64,000 nt of DNA from Achromobacter aegrifaciens (GCF_902859735.1 NZ_CADIJY010000002.1:806001-870000), one strand, 5' to 3'; counted from the first letter of the stretch, positions 37,345-46,986 are shown. The notes: generated from the sequence alone by a model not told the origin. Program-made: numbers and translations.

Positions 37345-38743
37345 GGGGCAGGCGTTCGCGGTCCTGGAACAGGAACGCGTCGCCGCCCTGACGCCCGCCG
37401 CCCGCCGCGCCGGCGTCAAGCCGGGCATGCGCCGCGCGGGCGCGGCCGCCATCGCTCCCGAGGTCGAGCTGCTGCCCCGCGATGCCCAGGCCGAGTCCGA
37501 AGCCTTGCAGGGCGCGGCGCTGGCGCTGCTGCAATACACGCCCGAAATCGCCCTGGCCGACGGCGACACGCTGCTCCTGAACGTGAGCGCCAGCCTGATG
37601 CTCTTCCGCGGCCCCAAGGCGCTGCACCGGCGGGTCGCCGCCACCTTGCGCGCCCTGGACCTGCACGTGTCGCTAGGCATGGCGCCGACCGCCGCCGGCG
37701 CCTGGCTGCTGGCGCGCAGCCCCGGCCGGCGCGCGCCCCGCCGTACCCTCACGCTGCCCACGCTGACCCGGCGGCTGGACGCCCTGCCGCTAGCCCTGCT
37801 GCCGCAGGCGCAGGCCCGCCGCGACTGGCTCGACGACATCGGCTGCCATACCCTGGCGGACCTGCGCGCCCTGCCGCGCGCGGGGCTTCAGCGGCGCAGC
37901 GCCCCCGAACTGCTGCAGGCCCTGGACGCCGCCTACGGCCTGGCGCCCGAGCTCCACCGCTGGGTCGAACCGCCACACCAGTTCTCGCGCCGCATCGAAC
38001 TCACCGACTACGTCGAGCACACCGACGCGGTGCTCGCGGTGGCGCGCCGCCTGGCCGAACAGCTGGGCGGCTGGCTCAGCGCCCGGCAACTGGCGGTACG
38101 TCGCGTGGTGCTCAGCATGGAACACGAACGCGGCCGCCACGCCCGGCCGCCCACCGAACTGGAACTGGCCCTGGCCCAGCCGGTCTGGCAGGCGCCGCAG
38201 ATCCTCCACCTGCTGCGGGAAAAGCTGGCGCGCTTCACGCTGGAAGCGCCCGTGATCGCCGTGGCGCTGCTGGCGCCCGACACGGTCGAGCAGCCCGCCG
38301 CCAGCACCACCCTGTTCCCCGAGCCCGGCGGCACGCCTGCCGACCATGCCCGGCTGCTGGACCTGCTGGTGGCGCGGCTGGGCCGCGACCAGGTGCGCCA
38401 CGCCCACCCGGTACCCGACCACCGCCCCGAGGCCGCCAACGCCTGGGGCGACGCGCTGTCACCGCCCCAACGCCCCGCGCCCCTGCCCGCCCTGCTGGAC
38501 CGCCCCTTCTGGCTGCTGGACCCGCCGCTGCCCTTGAAGCTGTCCGGCCACCGGCCGCAATACGGCGGCCAGGCGCTGCGCCTGATGCGCGGCCCCGAAC
38601 GCATCGAAAGCGGCTGGTGGGATCCGGCCTTGACCGTGCGCGACTACTTCGTCGCCGAGGACGCCGCCGCCGCGCGCTACTGGATCTACCGCGAGCGCGA
38701 CGACGAGCACGCCCGCTGGTTCCTGCATGGGCTCTACGCCTGA
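37274..38743 (+). CDS. imuB: ImuB, catalytically dead Y-family polymerase-like protein
   Basis: A 489-residue Y-family homologue acting as the hub of the mutasome (binding the beta clamp, ImuA and DnaE2). The palm is present, but active-site acidic residues are missing. The usual D-x-D-x-F-F start reads LWIAAFLRCLPLDAL, and the SIDE-like motif reads LNVSASLMLF. A helix-hairpin-helix region (GCHTLADLRALPRAGLQRR) and little-finger region follow. TTLFPEP near residue 346 resembles a clamp-binding motif. It is not a polymerase by sequence. dnaE2 begins 6 bp after its stop. Confidence 0.88.
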   Translation: MRLWIAAFLRCLPLDALRPHWPLEGQAFAVLEQERVAALTPAARRAGVKPGMRRAGAAAIAPEVELLPRDAQAESEALQGAALALLQYTPEIALADGDTLLLNVSASLMLFRGPKALHRRVAATLRALDLHVSLGMAPTAAGAWLLARSPGRRAPRRTLTLPTLTRRLDALPLALLPQAQARRDWLDDIGCHTLADLRALPRAGLQRRSAPELLQALDAAYGLAPELHRWVEPPHQFSRRIELTDYVEHTDAVLAVARRLAEQLGGWLSARQLAVRRVVLSMEHERGRHARPPTELELALAQPVWQAPQILHLLREKLARFTLEAPVIAVALLAPDTVEQPAASTTLFPEPGGTPADHARLLDLLVARLGRDQVRHAHPVPDHRPEAANAWGDALSPPQRPAPLPALLDRPFWLLDPPLPLKLSGHRPQYGGQALRLMRGPERIESGWWDPALTVRDYFVAEDAAAARYWIYRERDDEHARWFLHGLYA

Positions 38744-38749
38744 AACGCC

Positions 38750-41700
38750 ATGCGCATGGACGACGACGACACCCCCGGCATCCTGGCGCAGTTGCCCGGC
38801 TACGCCGAGCTGCAATGCCAGTCCAACTTCTCTTTCCTGCAGGGCGCTTCGCACCCCGAGGAACTGGTCGAACGCGCCGCCGAACTGGGCTACGCCGCGC
38901 TCGCCATCACCGATGAATGCTCGCTGGCGGGCGTGGTCCGCGCCCACGTGGAGGCCAAGGCCCGCAAGCTGCCGCTCATCATCGGCGCCACCTTCCAGCT
39001 GCGCGCCGCGCCCGACGCCGCGCCACTGGGCCTGACCCTGCTGGCGCAGACGCGCGAGGGCTACGGCAACCTGTCCGAACTGATCACCCTCGCCCGCACC
39101 CGCGCGCCCAAGGGCGAATACCAGCTGGCGCCCGAAGACCTTACCCATCCTCCCAGCGGCCACGCCCATCTGCGCCACCTGCCCGAATGCCTGGCCATCC
39201 TGAGCCCCGCCTACGGCACTGACGCCGACCGCATGGCCGAGCAGGCGCGCTGGCTGGCACGCGTCTTCCCCCACCGCGCCTGGGTGGGGCTGACCTTGCT
39301 GCACCGCTCGCGCGACGACCTGCACCGCGCCGCGGTCGAGCACGCCGCGCAGGCCGCGGACCTGCCCATCGTGGCGCTGGGCCAGGTGCAGATGCATCTG
39401 CGTTCGCGCAAGCCGCTGCACGACACGCTGACCGGCATCCGCACTCGCCAACCGGTATCGCAATGCGGCTATGAACTGTCCGGCAACGCCGAACAGCACC
39501 TGCGTACGCGCATGCGCCTGGCCAACCTGTACCCGCCGCAAGCGCTGGCCCAGACGCTGGCCGTGGCCCGCCGCTGCGCCTTCTCATTGGACGAGCTGCG
39601 CTACGAATACCCGGACGAAATCATTCCGCGCGGCCACACGCCGGCCACCTATCTGCGCCAGGAAACCCTGGCCGGGGCCGCCCGCCGCTTTCCTTCAGGC
39701 ACGCCGGACAGCGTCACCGCGCAGATCGAAAAAGAGCTGGCCCTGATCACGGACCTGCACTACGAAGCCTATTTCCTCACCGTCTACGACATCGTCCAGT
39801 ACGCCCGCGGCGAGGGCATCCTGTGCCAGGGCCGCGGGTCCGCCGCCAACTCCGCGGTCTGCTACTGCCTGGGCATCACCGAAGTGGATCCGGTGCGCGG
39901 CAACAACCTGTTCGAACGCTTCATCAGCAAGGAGCGCAACGAGCCGCCCGACATCGACGTGGACTTCGAGCACCAGCGCCGCGAAGAAGTCATCCAGTAC
40001 ATCTACCGCAAGTACGGCCGCGAACGCGCCGCGCTCACCGCCGTGGTCATTTCCTACCGGCCGCGCAGCGTGCTGCGCGATACCGGTTGCGCGCTGGGCG
40101 TGGACGCAGGCGTCATCGACGCCGTGGCGCGCGCCCACCAATGGTGGGACGGCAAGAAGGAAATGCTGCGCACCCTGGGCGCCTGCGGCCTGGACCCGGA
40201 ATCGCAGGTGGCGCGCCAGTGGGCGGCGCTGGCGCAGACCCTGATGGGCTTTCCGCGCCACCTGTCGCAGCACCCCGGCGGCTTCGTGATTTCACGCGGC
40301 AAGCTGTCGCGCCTGGTGCCCATCGAAAACGCCGCCATGGCAGACCGCAGCGTCGTGCAATGGGACAAGGACGACCTGGATGCGCTGGGCCTGCTGAAAG
40401 TGGACGTGCTGGCGCTGGGCATGCTGTCGGCCCTGCGCCGCACGCTGGAGCTGGCTGGCCAGCGCCGCGGCCAACCCTTGCGGCTGCAGGACATACCCGC
40501 CAGCGACACGCCCACCTACGACATGATCTGCGACGCCGACACCATAGGCGTGTTCCAGATCGAATCCCGCGCCCAGATGACCATGTTGCCGCGGCTGCGT
40601 CCGCGCGAATACTACGACCTGGTGGTGCAGGTGGCCATCGTGCGCCCAGGCCCGATCCAGGGCGGCATGGTCCATCCCTACCTGCGCCGCCGCCAGGGCA
40701 AGGAACCCGAAACCTATCCCAGCGAAAAAGTGCGCGGCGTGCTCAGCCGCACCATGGGCGTGCCCATCTTCCAGGAACAGGTCATGCAGATCGCCGTGGT
40801 GGCCGCTGGCTTCACGCCGGGCGAATCCGACCAGTTGCGCCGCTCCATGGCGGCCTGGAAGCGCAAGGGCGGCGTGGACAAGTACCGCGGCAAACTGGTC
40901 GGCGGCCTGCTGGCCCATGGCTACAAACTGGATTTCGCCGAGGCGCTGTTCCGGCAGATCGAAGGCTTCGGCGAATACGGCTTCCCCGAAAGCCACGCCG
41001 CCAGCTTCGCCCTGCTGGCCTATGCCAGTTCTTGGCTCAAGCGGCACGAGCCCGAAGCCTTCCTGGCCGCCCTGCTCAACTCCCAGCCCATGGGCTTCTA
41101 CGCCCCCGCGCAACTGGTGCAGGACGCCCGCCGCCACGGCGTCTGCGTGCTGCCGGCGGACGTCACGGTCAGCGGCTGGGACTCGGCCCTGGAGACCCTG
41201 CCCGACGGTCATCCTGGCGCCCGCCGGCCCCCCCATCCGCACGCGCCCGCCGCCGACGGCACCCGTCCCGCCGTCAGGCTGGGACTGAGCCTGATCCAGG
41301 GCATGCGCGAAGACGCCGCCCGGCGCATCGAAGACGCGCGCGTTGCCGCCCCTTTTACCGACACCGGCGACCTGGCCCGCCGCGCCGCGCTCACCCGCCA
41401 TGACCTCAACGCGCTGGCCGCTGGCGACGCCCTGCGCACGCTGGCCGGCCATCGCCGCCAGGCCAGCTGGGAAGCCGCCGCCAGCGTGCAGAGCCGCGAC
41501 CTGCTGCGCGACGCCGCCATCCAGGAAACCCAGGCGCCACAGCTGTCCGCCCCGTCCGAGGGCCAGGCCGTGGCGGCCGACTACCGCAGCGTGGGCCTGA
41601 CGCTGCGCAGCCACCCGGTGGCCTTGCTGCGCCCCCAGCTCGCGGCGCGCAACTTCCAGCCCGCCTCGGTGCTGAACAGCTACCCCGACAAGCGCGTGGC

Positions 41701-41974
41701 CCGCGCCTGCGGCATCGTCACCGTGCGCCAACGTCCCCAAACCTCCAAGGGCGTGATCTTCGTCACGCTGGAAGACGAGACCGGCCCCGTCAACGTGGTC
41801 GTGCGCCCGGAACTCATAGAACGCCAACGCCGCGAATTGCTGAGGGCCTCGCTGCTGGGCGTCTACGGATCCTGGCAAAGCGTGGACGGCGTGCGCCACC
41901 TGATCGCGCAGCGGCTGGTGGATCTGTCCGACCTGCTGGGCGGGTTGAACACCCAGAGCCGGAATTTCCACTGA
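38750..41974 (+). CDS. dnaE2: Error-prone DNA polymerase III alpha subunit DnaE2
   Basis: A 1074-residue C-family polymerase. The N-terminal PHP domain (YAELQCQSNFSFLQGASHPEELV) is followed by the palm with catalytic aspartates in EPPDIDVDFEHQRREEVIQYIY and later WDKDDLDALGLLKVDVLALGMLS. Finger motifs (QEQVMQIAVVAAGFTPGESDQLRRSMAAWKRKG) come next, and an OB-fold near the end (CGIVTVRQRPQTSKGVIFVTLEDETGPVNVVV). It lacks the tau-binding tail of replicative DnaE. It inserts bases opposite lesions during SOS, driving mutagenesis. ATG 38750 follows imuB by 6 bp; an ATG two codons later is also possible. Confidence 0.95.
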   Translation: MRMDDDDTPGILAQLPGYAELQCQSNFSFLQGASHPEELVERAAELGYAALAITDECSLAGVVRAHVEAKARKLPLIIGATFQLRAAPDAAPLGLTLLAQTREGYGNLSELITLARTRAPKGEYQLAPEDLTHPPSGHAHLRHLPECLAILSPAYGTDADRMAEQARWLARVFPHRAWVGLTLLHRSRDDLHRAAVEHAAQAADLPIVALGQVQMHLRSRKPLHDTLTGIRTRQPVSQCGYELSGNAEQHLRTRMRLANLYPPQALAQTLAVARRCAFSLDELRYEYPDEIIPRGHTPATYLRQETLAGAARRFPSGTPDSVTAQIEKELALITDLHYEAYFLTVYDIVQYARGEGILCQGRGSAANSAVCYCLGITEVDPVRGNNLFERFISKERNEPPDIDVDFEHQRREEVIQYIYRKYGRERAALTAVVISYRPRSVLRDTGCALGVDAGVIDAVARAHQWWDGKKEMLRTLGACGLDPESQVARQWAALAQTLMGFPRHLSQHPGGFVISRGKLSRLVPIENAAMADRSVVQWDKDDLDALGLLKVDVLALGMLSALRRTLELAGQRRGQPLRLQDIPASDTPTYDMICDADTIGVFQIESRAQMTMLPRLRPREYYDLVVQVAIVRPGPIQGGMVHPYLRRRQGKEPETYPSEKVRGVLSRTMGVPIFQEQVMQIAVVAAGFTPGESDQLRRSMAAWKRKGGVDKYRGKLVGGLLAHGYKLDFAEALFRQIEGFGEYGFPESHAASFALLAYASSWLKRHEPEAFLAALLNSQPMGFYAPAQLVQDARRHGVCVLPADVTVSGWDSALETLPDGHPGARRPPHPHAPAADGTRPAVRLGLSLIQGMREDAARRIEDARVAAPFTDTGDLARRAALTRHDLNALAAGDALRTLAGHRRQASWEAAASVQSRDLLRDAAIQETQAPQLSAPSEGQAVAADYRSVGLTLRSHPVALLRPQLAARNFQPASVLNSYPDKRVARACGIVTVRQRPQTSKGVIFVTLEDETGPVNVVVRPELIERQRRELLRASLLGVYGSWQSVDGVRHLIAQRLVDLSDLLGGLNTQSRNFH

Positions 41975-41990
41975 CCGCTGCGGCCGCCGT

Positions 41991-43295
41991 TCAATCGCCG
42001 AACAGCGTGGCCATGTCCAAGGCCTGCGCCATGGCCTGGTAGCCGGCATCGTTGGGATGCAGGTTATCGCCCGAGTCATACGCGGGCAGCAGCCGCGCCG
42101 GATGCGCCGGATCGCGCAGCACCGCGTCAAAATCCACCACCGCGTCGAACACGCCGCTTTCGCGGATCCAGCGGTTCACCTCCCGCCGCACCGCGTCCTT
42201 GGCCGGGTTGTAGTGGCCCGACAGCGGCGTGCCATGCAGCGACCCTTCGTACGGCGCAATGGTGCCGCCCACGATGCGCACGCCGCGCAGACGGGCGGCT
42301 TCTGCCAACTGCCGGTAGCCCTCGGTCAATCTTGCCGCCGTCATGGGCGCGTCGTCCGGCGCGAAGCCGCTGTCCGGCCAGCCGATGTCATTGATGCCCA
42401 TCATCATCACCACCGTGCGCACGCCCGGCTGCGACAGCACGTCGGCGTCAAACCGGGCCATCGCGTTCACCCCCATCTTGTCGCCCCAGACCCGCGCGCC
42501 CGAAATGCCCGCGTTCGCCACGCCCATGCCTTGCGGCGCCAGGCGGCGCGCCAGGAAGTCCGGCCAGCGGCGGTTGGCGCCCGGCGTCGAGCCGTTGCCA
42601 TCGGTCAGGGAATCCCCAAAGGCCACCACCACCGGCACGCGCTTCGGGCTTTCCACCCAGATCCCCGCCAGGAACGCCCGGCCTTGCAGCGCCTGCGCCT
42701 CAGGCAGCTCCGCCGCCGCCGTGGCATTGCCCCGGACCAGGGCGCCGGTCTGCTGCGCGCCCCAATGGAAGGTCGTCACCGGCGTTGCCTGCGGGAAGTA
42801 AAGGCTGACGGCCAGTTCGGCCAGCGCGGATACCGGCAGGTCCACCGGATCGCTGACCACCTGCGCCCCCGGCGCCACCGTCACGCTTGGCCGACCGCCA
42901 AAGGCCAGCCCGCGACTGGACGCCGGACGGATCCTGGACTGGCCCGAGGCCAGCGCCACGCTGGCCGCCCCAATCTCCAGCGGCTGCGTGCCATAACGGT
43001 TGGACAGCACCACCCGCAAGCGCGGTCCGCCCACGCTGAGCATCAAGGTCTGGCGCAGAGTCTGGCCGCGCAATTCGGCCGGCACTTCCGTGGGCAGCAC
43101 GAAGGAATCCTCCCACAGCGGTTGCGGACTGGCGAACCAGGAGCTGACCCAGCTGGAACGCGCGACATCCGACTGAACAGGCGGCTGCGCGGCGGCGGCC
43201 ACGGACGGTCCCAGGACCGCAAGGCCCGCAAGGCCCGCAAGGCCCGCGGCCAGGGTAGCGGCAGAAACCAGGGAAAAAGGATTGAAGCGGTTCAT
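41991..43295 (-). CDS. Secreted SGNH/GDSL hydrolase
   Basis: A 434-residue exported esterase-type protein. A signal peptide with the repeat AGLAGLAGLAVLG and cleavage near AAAAQ leads to an N-terminal beta domain (about 40-200), then the SGNH core. Block I is VVVAFGDSLTDGNG, block II glycine ANAGISG, block III MGINDIGW, and the Asp/His pair is in DNLHPNDAGY. Such two-domain enzymes act on esters or acylated polysaccharides in the periplasm. ATG 43295 gives a clean signal peptide. It diverges from a LysR gene that probably regulates it. The substrate is unknown. Confidence 0.88.
   Translation of the reverse strand: MNRFNPFSLVSAATLAAGLAGLAGLAVLGPSVAAAAQPPVQSDVARSSWVSSWFASPQPLWEDSFVLPTEVPAELRGQTLRQTLMLSVGGPRLRVVLSNRYGTQPLEIGAASVALASGQSRIRPASSRGLAFGGRPSVTVAPGAQVVSDPVDLPVSALAELAVSLYFPQATPVTTFHWGAQQTGALVRGNATAAAELPEAQALQGRAFLAGIWVESPKRVPVVVAFGDSLTDGNGSTPGANRRWPDFLARRLAPQGMGVANAGISGARVWGDKMGVNAMARFDADVLSQPGVRTVVMMMGINDIGWPDSGFAPDDAPMTAARLTEGYRQLAEAARLRGVRIVGGTIAPYEGSLHGTPLSGHYNPAKDAVRREVNRWIRESGVFDAVVDFDAVLRDPAHPARLLPAYDSGDNLHPNDAGYQAMAQALDMATLFGD
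43219..43245. repeat. Three tandem 9-bp repeats inside a signal peptide
   Basis: The nonamer GCAAGGCCC occurs three times in a row (43219-43227, 43228-43236, 43237-43245). On the coding strand it encodes the repeated tripeptide Gly-Leu-Ala in the hydrophobic core of the SGNH hydrolase signal peptide. Gain or loss of a unit keeps the frame. Confidence 0.8.
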
Positions 43296-43390
43296 GACGA
43301 CTCCAGAAAAAGAGAAAGTGACGTCACGATAGGTTCTTCCCAATTCCACCGGTAGAACCCTAAACTGCATACCTCTTCTTCCAAAAAGGA

Positions 43391-44302
43391 ATGACCTTGG
43401 ACACCCTGCGCGCAATGCGGGCCTTCGTCCGCGCCGTGGAGCTGGGCACCTTGTCCGCCGTCGCCCGCGAACAGGCCCTAAGCCAGCCTGCCCTGAGCAA
43501 GATCGTCGCCGCGCTGGAAAAGGACCTGAACGTGCGGCTGCTGGAACGCAGCACCACCCGCGTCGTGCCCACCGAACAAGGCAAGCGCTTCTACGAACGC
43601 GCCACGCGGGTGCTGGAGGAATACTCCGAAGCCGTCGCCGACGCCCGCGGCCAGACCGAAAAGCCCGCCGGCTTCCTGCGCATCAACGCGCCCGTGGCGC
43701 TGGGCCAGTTCCGCCTGAACGCGCTGGTGCGCGAATTCCTGGACGAATACCCCGACATCCAGGTCGAACTGATCCTGAACGACCGGTTCGTGGACCTGGT
43801 GGAAGAAGGCGTGGACGTGGCGCTGCGGCTGGGCGGCAATCTGCCGCCCAACGCCATCGCCCGCAAGACAGCCTTATCGCCGCGCTACCTGGTGGCCGCC
43901 CCCTCCTACCTGGCGCAGCGCGGCAAGCCCCGCGCGCCCCGCGATCTGGCCGCGCACGAATACGTGCGCTTTGCCTGGCTGGCTGCCGGCGACACCCTGG
44001 AACTGCACCAGGGCGCGACCCTAGCCACCGTCCAGACCCAGGGGCGCTTCCGCGTCAACAACGCCCTGGCCATCCGCGAAAGCCTGGCCATGGGCGCCGG
44101 CATCGGCCTATGCCCCGCGTGGCTGGTGCAGGATCTGGTCGCCAGCGGCGAACTGTTGCGCGTGCTGCCCAAATGGAGCGCCACGCCGCAAGAGGCCTTC
44201 CTCATCTACCCGTCGCGCCGCTATCAGTCGCTGCGGGCGCGGCTGCTGATCGAGTTCCTGAATGACCGGCTGGCCCGCCTGCCCGGCATGCAAACGCCTT
44301 AA
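43391..44302 (+). CDS. LysR-family regulator divergent to the SGNH hydrolase
   Basis: A 303-residue regulator with the N-terminal helix-turn-helix (MRAFVRAVELGTLSAVAREQALSQPALSKIVAALEKDL) and the effector domain of the CrgA/DsdC-like subgroup (PAGFLRINAPVALGQFRL, RFVDLVEEGVDVALRLG). ATG 43391 touches its AAAGGA ribosome site. A TTG at 43397, giving the common LDTLRAM start with better spacing, may be the true start. The 3' end overlaps the convergent M20 hydrolase gene by 4 nt. Its likely target is the SGNH hydrolase gene across the 95-bp gap. Confidence 0.9.
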   Translation: MTLDTLRAMRAFVRAVELGTLSAVAREQALSQPALSKIVAALEKDLNVRLLERSTTRVVPTEQGKRFYERATRVLEEYSEAVADARGQTEKPAGFLRINAPVALGQFRLNALVREFLDEYPDIQVELILNDRFVDLVEEGVDVALRLGGNLPPNAIARKTALSPRYLVAAPSYLAQRGKPRAPRDLAAHEYVRFAWLAAGDTLELHQGATLATVQTQGRFRVNNALAIRESLAMGAGIGLCPAWLVQDLVASGELLRVLPKWSATPQEAFLIYPSRRYQSLRARLLIEFLNDRLARLPGMQTP

Positions 44303-45441
44303 CCGCAGACCGCGCGCACCAGATTCCGGTAGATGTCGCGCGCGCCTTCCAGCTGCTCCAGCGCGATGGATTCGTCGATCGTGTGGGCATCCTCTTCGTT
44401 GCCCGGCCCCAACCCTATCGTCGGAATGCCGCGGCGTCCGGCCGATTCCGAGCCGTTGGTGCAGAACGCCCAACTGCCCACCACCGGGTCCCGGCCGCTG
44501 GCGCTGACCGCCGCGCGCGCAGCCTGCAACAAGCCGGCCTGCGCGTCGCAACGCCAACCCGGCAACCAGCGCGGCGGCGTGGCGTGCTGGCCGGTATAGG
44601 TCGCCACTTGATCCTCGCTGACCCGCAAGGTGAAGTCGGACAGGCCGTGCGCCGCCAGATGCCCGCGGATCTGCGCCAGCACGTCCTCCAGGCGTTCGCC
44701 CGAGACGGTGCGCCGGTCAAAGCGTATCGTCGTCGAGATCGGAATCATGGAGATCGACGGATAGGGATGCGACACGATGTCCGTCGGCACCAGCAGCGCC
44801 TGGCCCAGCACCTCGTCGTGCGGCAGCGGCAGGCTCTCCAGCGCGGCCAGCGCCCGGGCCGCCGCATGCAGGGGATTGACGCCGATGTGCGGCGTCGCCG
44901 CGTGCGCCGGCTTGCCGTGGAAGGTCAGCAGCAGTTCCACCCGCCCTTTCTGACCGGCCTTGATCTGCAATTTTGACGGCTCGCAGATGACCACGGCCTG
45001 CGGCGTGCAAATGTCCAGCACCGAGGCCAGCGCATGCCCTTCGATGACTTCCTCCAGCACGCTGGCCGACACCGCCACGCGGTGCTTCAAGCCATCCCGC
45101 GCCGCCTCCGCCACGCCGCAAATCGCCGCGGCAATGCCGCCCTTCATGTCGGTACTGCCGCGCCCATACAGCCGCCCATCCCGGATTTCGGCGCCGAACG
45201 GATCGAAGCGCCAGTCGCCCGTCACCGGCACCACGTCCATGTGCCCGTCGAACAACAAGGCCACGTCCGCATCCTCGGGGCCGATCAGCCCCAGCACCGA
45301 GCCATTGCCATCGGTCGTCACCGAACTGAACCCCGCCTCGCGCATCGTCGCGGCCATCAGCGCCGCCATCTCGCCTTCCTTGCCGGAAAGGCTGGGAATG
45401 CGCACCATCGCCTGGGTCAACGCAACTACGTCCAGAGTCAT
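44299..45441 (-). CDS. M20-family amidohydrolase, YgeY-like
   Basis: A 380-residue zinc-dependent deacylase/peptidase. The metal motif LLFDGHMDVVP is followed by YGRGSTDMKGG, the catalytic glutamate in VLEEVIEGHAL and later EPSKLQIKAGQKG. The ending CTNGSESAGRRGIPTIGLGPGNEEDAHT is characteristic of the YgeY branch, whose E. coli member sits beside the diaminopropionate lyase YgeX. Three ATGs are in tandem; the third (45441) has the best spacing from the AGGA site. It lies 60 bp after the MFS gene, with a GC hairpin between. It may hydrolyse an N-acyl or N-carbamoyl diaminopropionate; this is inferred from context. Confidence 0.85.
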   Translation of the reverse strand: MTLDVVALTQAMVRIPSLSGKEGEMAALMAATMREAGFSSVTTDGNGSVLGLIGPEDADVALLFDGHMDVVPVTGDWRFDPFGAEIRDGRLYGRGSTDMKGGIAAAICGVAEAARDGLKHRVAVSASVLEEVIEGHALASVLDICTPQAVVICEPSKLQIKAGQKGRVELLLTFHGKPAHAATPHIGVNPLHAAARALAALESLPLPHDEVLGQALLVPTDIVSHPYPSISMIPISTTIRFDRRTVSGERLEDVLAQIRGHLAAHGLSDFTLRVSEDQVATYTGQHATPPRWLPGWRCDAQAGLLQAARAAVSASGRDPVVGSWAFCTNGSESAGRRGIPTIGLGPGNEEDAHTIDESIALEQLEGARDIYRNLVRAVCG

Positions 45442-45461
45442 CATCATTCCTGTCTGAAAGT

Positions 45462-45482
45462 GGCGGGCGCGGCGCGCCCGCC
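45462..45482 (-). terminator. Strong GC hairpin between the MFS and M20 genes
   Basis: Arms GGCGGGCGCG (45462-45471) and CGCGCCCGCC (45473-45482) are perfectly complementary around a single base; the real hairpin would have about 9 bp and a 3-nt loop. No T-run follows, so it may attenuate transcription into the last gene or protect the upstream mRNA end rather than terminate. Confidence 0.35.
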
Positions 45483-45507
45483 GATGTAGAGAAGCCGCCT
45501 ACCGGGC

Positions 45508-46839
45508 CTACCGGTTGACCAGGCTCTTCGGCACGCGGTACACCAGCACCGCCCCGATCAGCGTGAAGCTGGCCAGGAAGTACATGCCCCAATCCGTCGA
45601 ACCGGTCAGATCCTTGATCCAGCCGATCGCATAGGGGCTGACAAAGGCCGCCAAGCCGGCGAAGGAATTGATCCCGGCTATGCCCGCCGCGGCGCTCTTG
45701 CCTTCCAGGAACGCCGTCGGCAGGCTCCAGAACAAGGGCGAGCACACCATGCAGCCGGCGGCCGCCACCGACAGCATGGCCACGGCCAGCATCGGGTTAT
45801 GGCTGAACAGCGTGCTCAGCGCCAAGCCCGTCCCGCCCACCAGAAACGGCACGATCATGTGCCAGCGGCGCTCCCGCACAGCGTCCGAATGGCGGCACAC
45901 CAGCACCATCGAGATCACCGCGCAGACGTTCGGCACCGCCGTCAGCAGGCCGATGTCCAGCAGCGACACCACGCCCGTGGAACGGATCACCGACGGAATC
46001 CAGAACGCCAGGCCCGACAGGCTGGATACCGTGCAATAGCAGATCAGCGCCATATGCACGACGCGCCGGTCCTTGAGCAAGGTCAGCATCGATACGTGTT
46101 CGGTCTTGGCGGTCTTCTCGCTCTGCAGGTTCTGGCCCAGCCGCGACTTCTCCGAAGGCGACAGCCAGCGCGCATCGTCGATGCGGTCATCCAGGTACCA
46201 GAACACCGCCAGGCCCAGCAGCACCGAAGGGATGGCCTCGATGATGAACATCCACTGCCAGCCGGCCATGCCGTGCGTGTCATGGAAAGCCTCCATCACC
46301 CAGCCCGACAGCGGCCCGCCCAGGATGCCCGCGAACGGCACCGCCGTCATGAACACCGCCACGATCTGGCCGCGCCGGTTCGACGGAAACCAATAGGTCA
46401 GGTACAGGATGATCCCGGGATAGAACCCGGCCTCGGCCGCCCCCAGCAGGAAGCGCAGGATGTAGAACTGCGTCGGCGTCTGCGTCAGGGCCATGGCGGC
46501 CGAGATGATGCCCCACAGGATCATGATGCGCGCCAGCGTCTTCTTCGCGCCGATGCGGTGCATCAGCACATTGCTCGGCACCTCGAACAGGAAATAGCCG
46601 ATGAAGAAAATGCCCGCGCCCAGGCCGTACACCGTTTCGCTGAATTTCAGGTCATCCAGCATCTGCAACTTGGCAAAGCCGACGTTCACCCGGTCCAGGA
46701 ACGCCGCGATGTAGCACACCATCAAGAACGGCAGCAGCCGCCACGCCACCTTCCGATACAGCGCATCATCCCGCGCCGCCAGGGGATCCTTGTCTGCGGC
46801 AACCGGAGGCGCCGCAATGCTCTCGACTGACTGGTCCAT
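45508..46839 (-). CDS. MFS transporter of the anion:cation symporter family
   Basis: A 443-residue importer with twelve predicted helices and the ACS-family signature in helix 1 (LLPFLMVCYIAAFLDRVNVGFAKLQM). This family takes up organic anions such as tartrate, galactonate or phthalate, and amino acid derivatives. It has a good ribosome site (AAGGTG) before ATG 46839. Being between the carbamoylase genes and the M20 hydrolase on the same strand, it is the likely uptake system for the substrate of the diaminopropionate-type pathway; that assignment is inference. Confidence 0.9.
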   Translation of the reverse strand: MDQSVESIAAPPVAADKDPLAARDDALYRKVAWRLLPFLMVCYIAAFLDRVNVGFAKLQMLDDLKFSETVYGLGAGIFFIGYFLFEVPSNVLMHRIGAKKTLARIMILWGIISAAMALTQTPTQFYILRFLLGAAEAGFYPGIILYLTYWFPSNRRGQIVAVFMTAVPFAGILGGPLSGWVMEAFHDTHGMAGWQWMFIIEAIPSVLLGLAVFWYLDDRIDDARWLSPSEKSRLGQNLQSEKTAKTEHVSMLTLLKDRRVVHMALICYCTVSSLSGLAFWIPSVIRSTGVVSLLDIGLLTAVPNVCAVISMVLVCRHSDAVRERRWHMIVPFLVGGTGLALSTLFSHNPMLAVAMLSVAAAGCMVCSPLFWSLPTAFLEGKSAAAGIAGINSFAGLAAFVSPYAIGWIKDLTGSTDWGMYFLASFTLIGAVLVYRVPKSLVNR

Positions 46840-46986
46840 ATTTTCACCTTGGGGTCTGTGTTTTTTTAGGCCGAACGCTCCCCTGCAGGCGCTCGGGGCG
46901 CCCGCATGCTGTTTTTTATGGGAAGGGAACGTCCGGGCCGGTTATGCGGACGGTCTATCGACAGTCCGCGCTGGCCGCGCCGCAGG

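Noticed and set aside
37274-38743. Active Y-family polymerase (DinB-like)
   Set aside because: The catalytic acidic residues of the palm are missing and the context is imuA/dnaE2, so ImuB is the better call.
44299-45441. Acetylornithine deacetylase (ArgE) or DapE
   Set aside because: The metal-binding motifs fit M20 in general, but the EEVIEG and TNGSESAGRRGIPTIG stretches and the lyase neighbour favour the YgeY branch.
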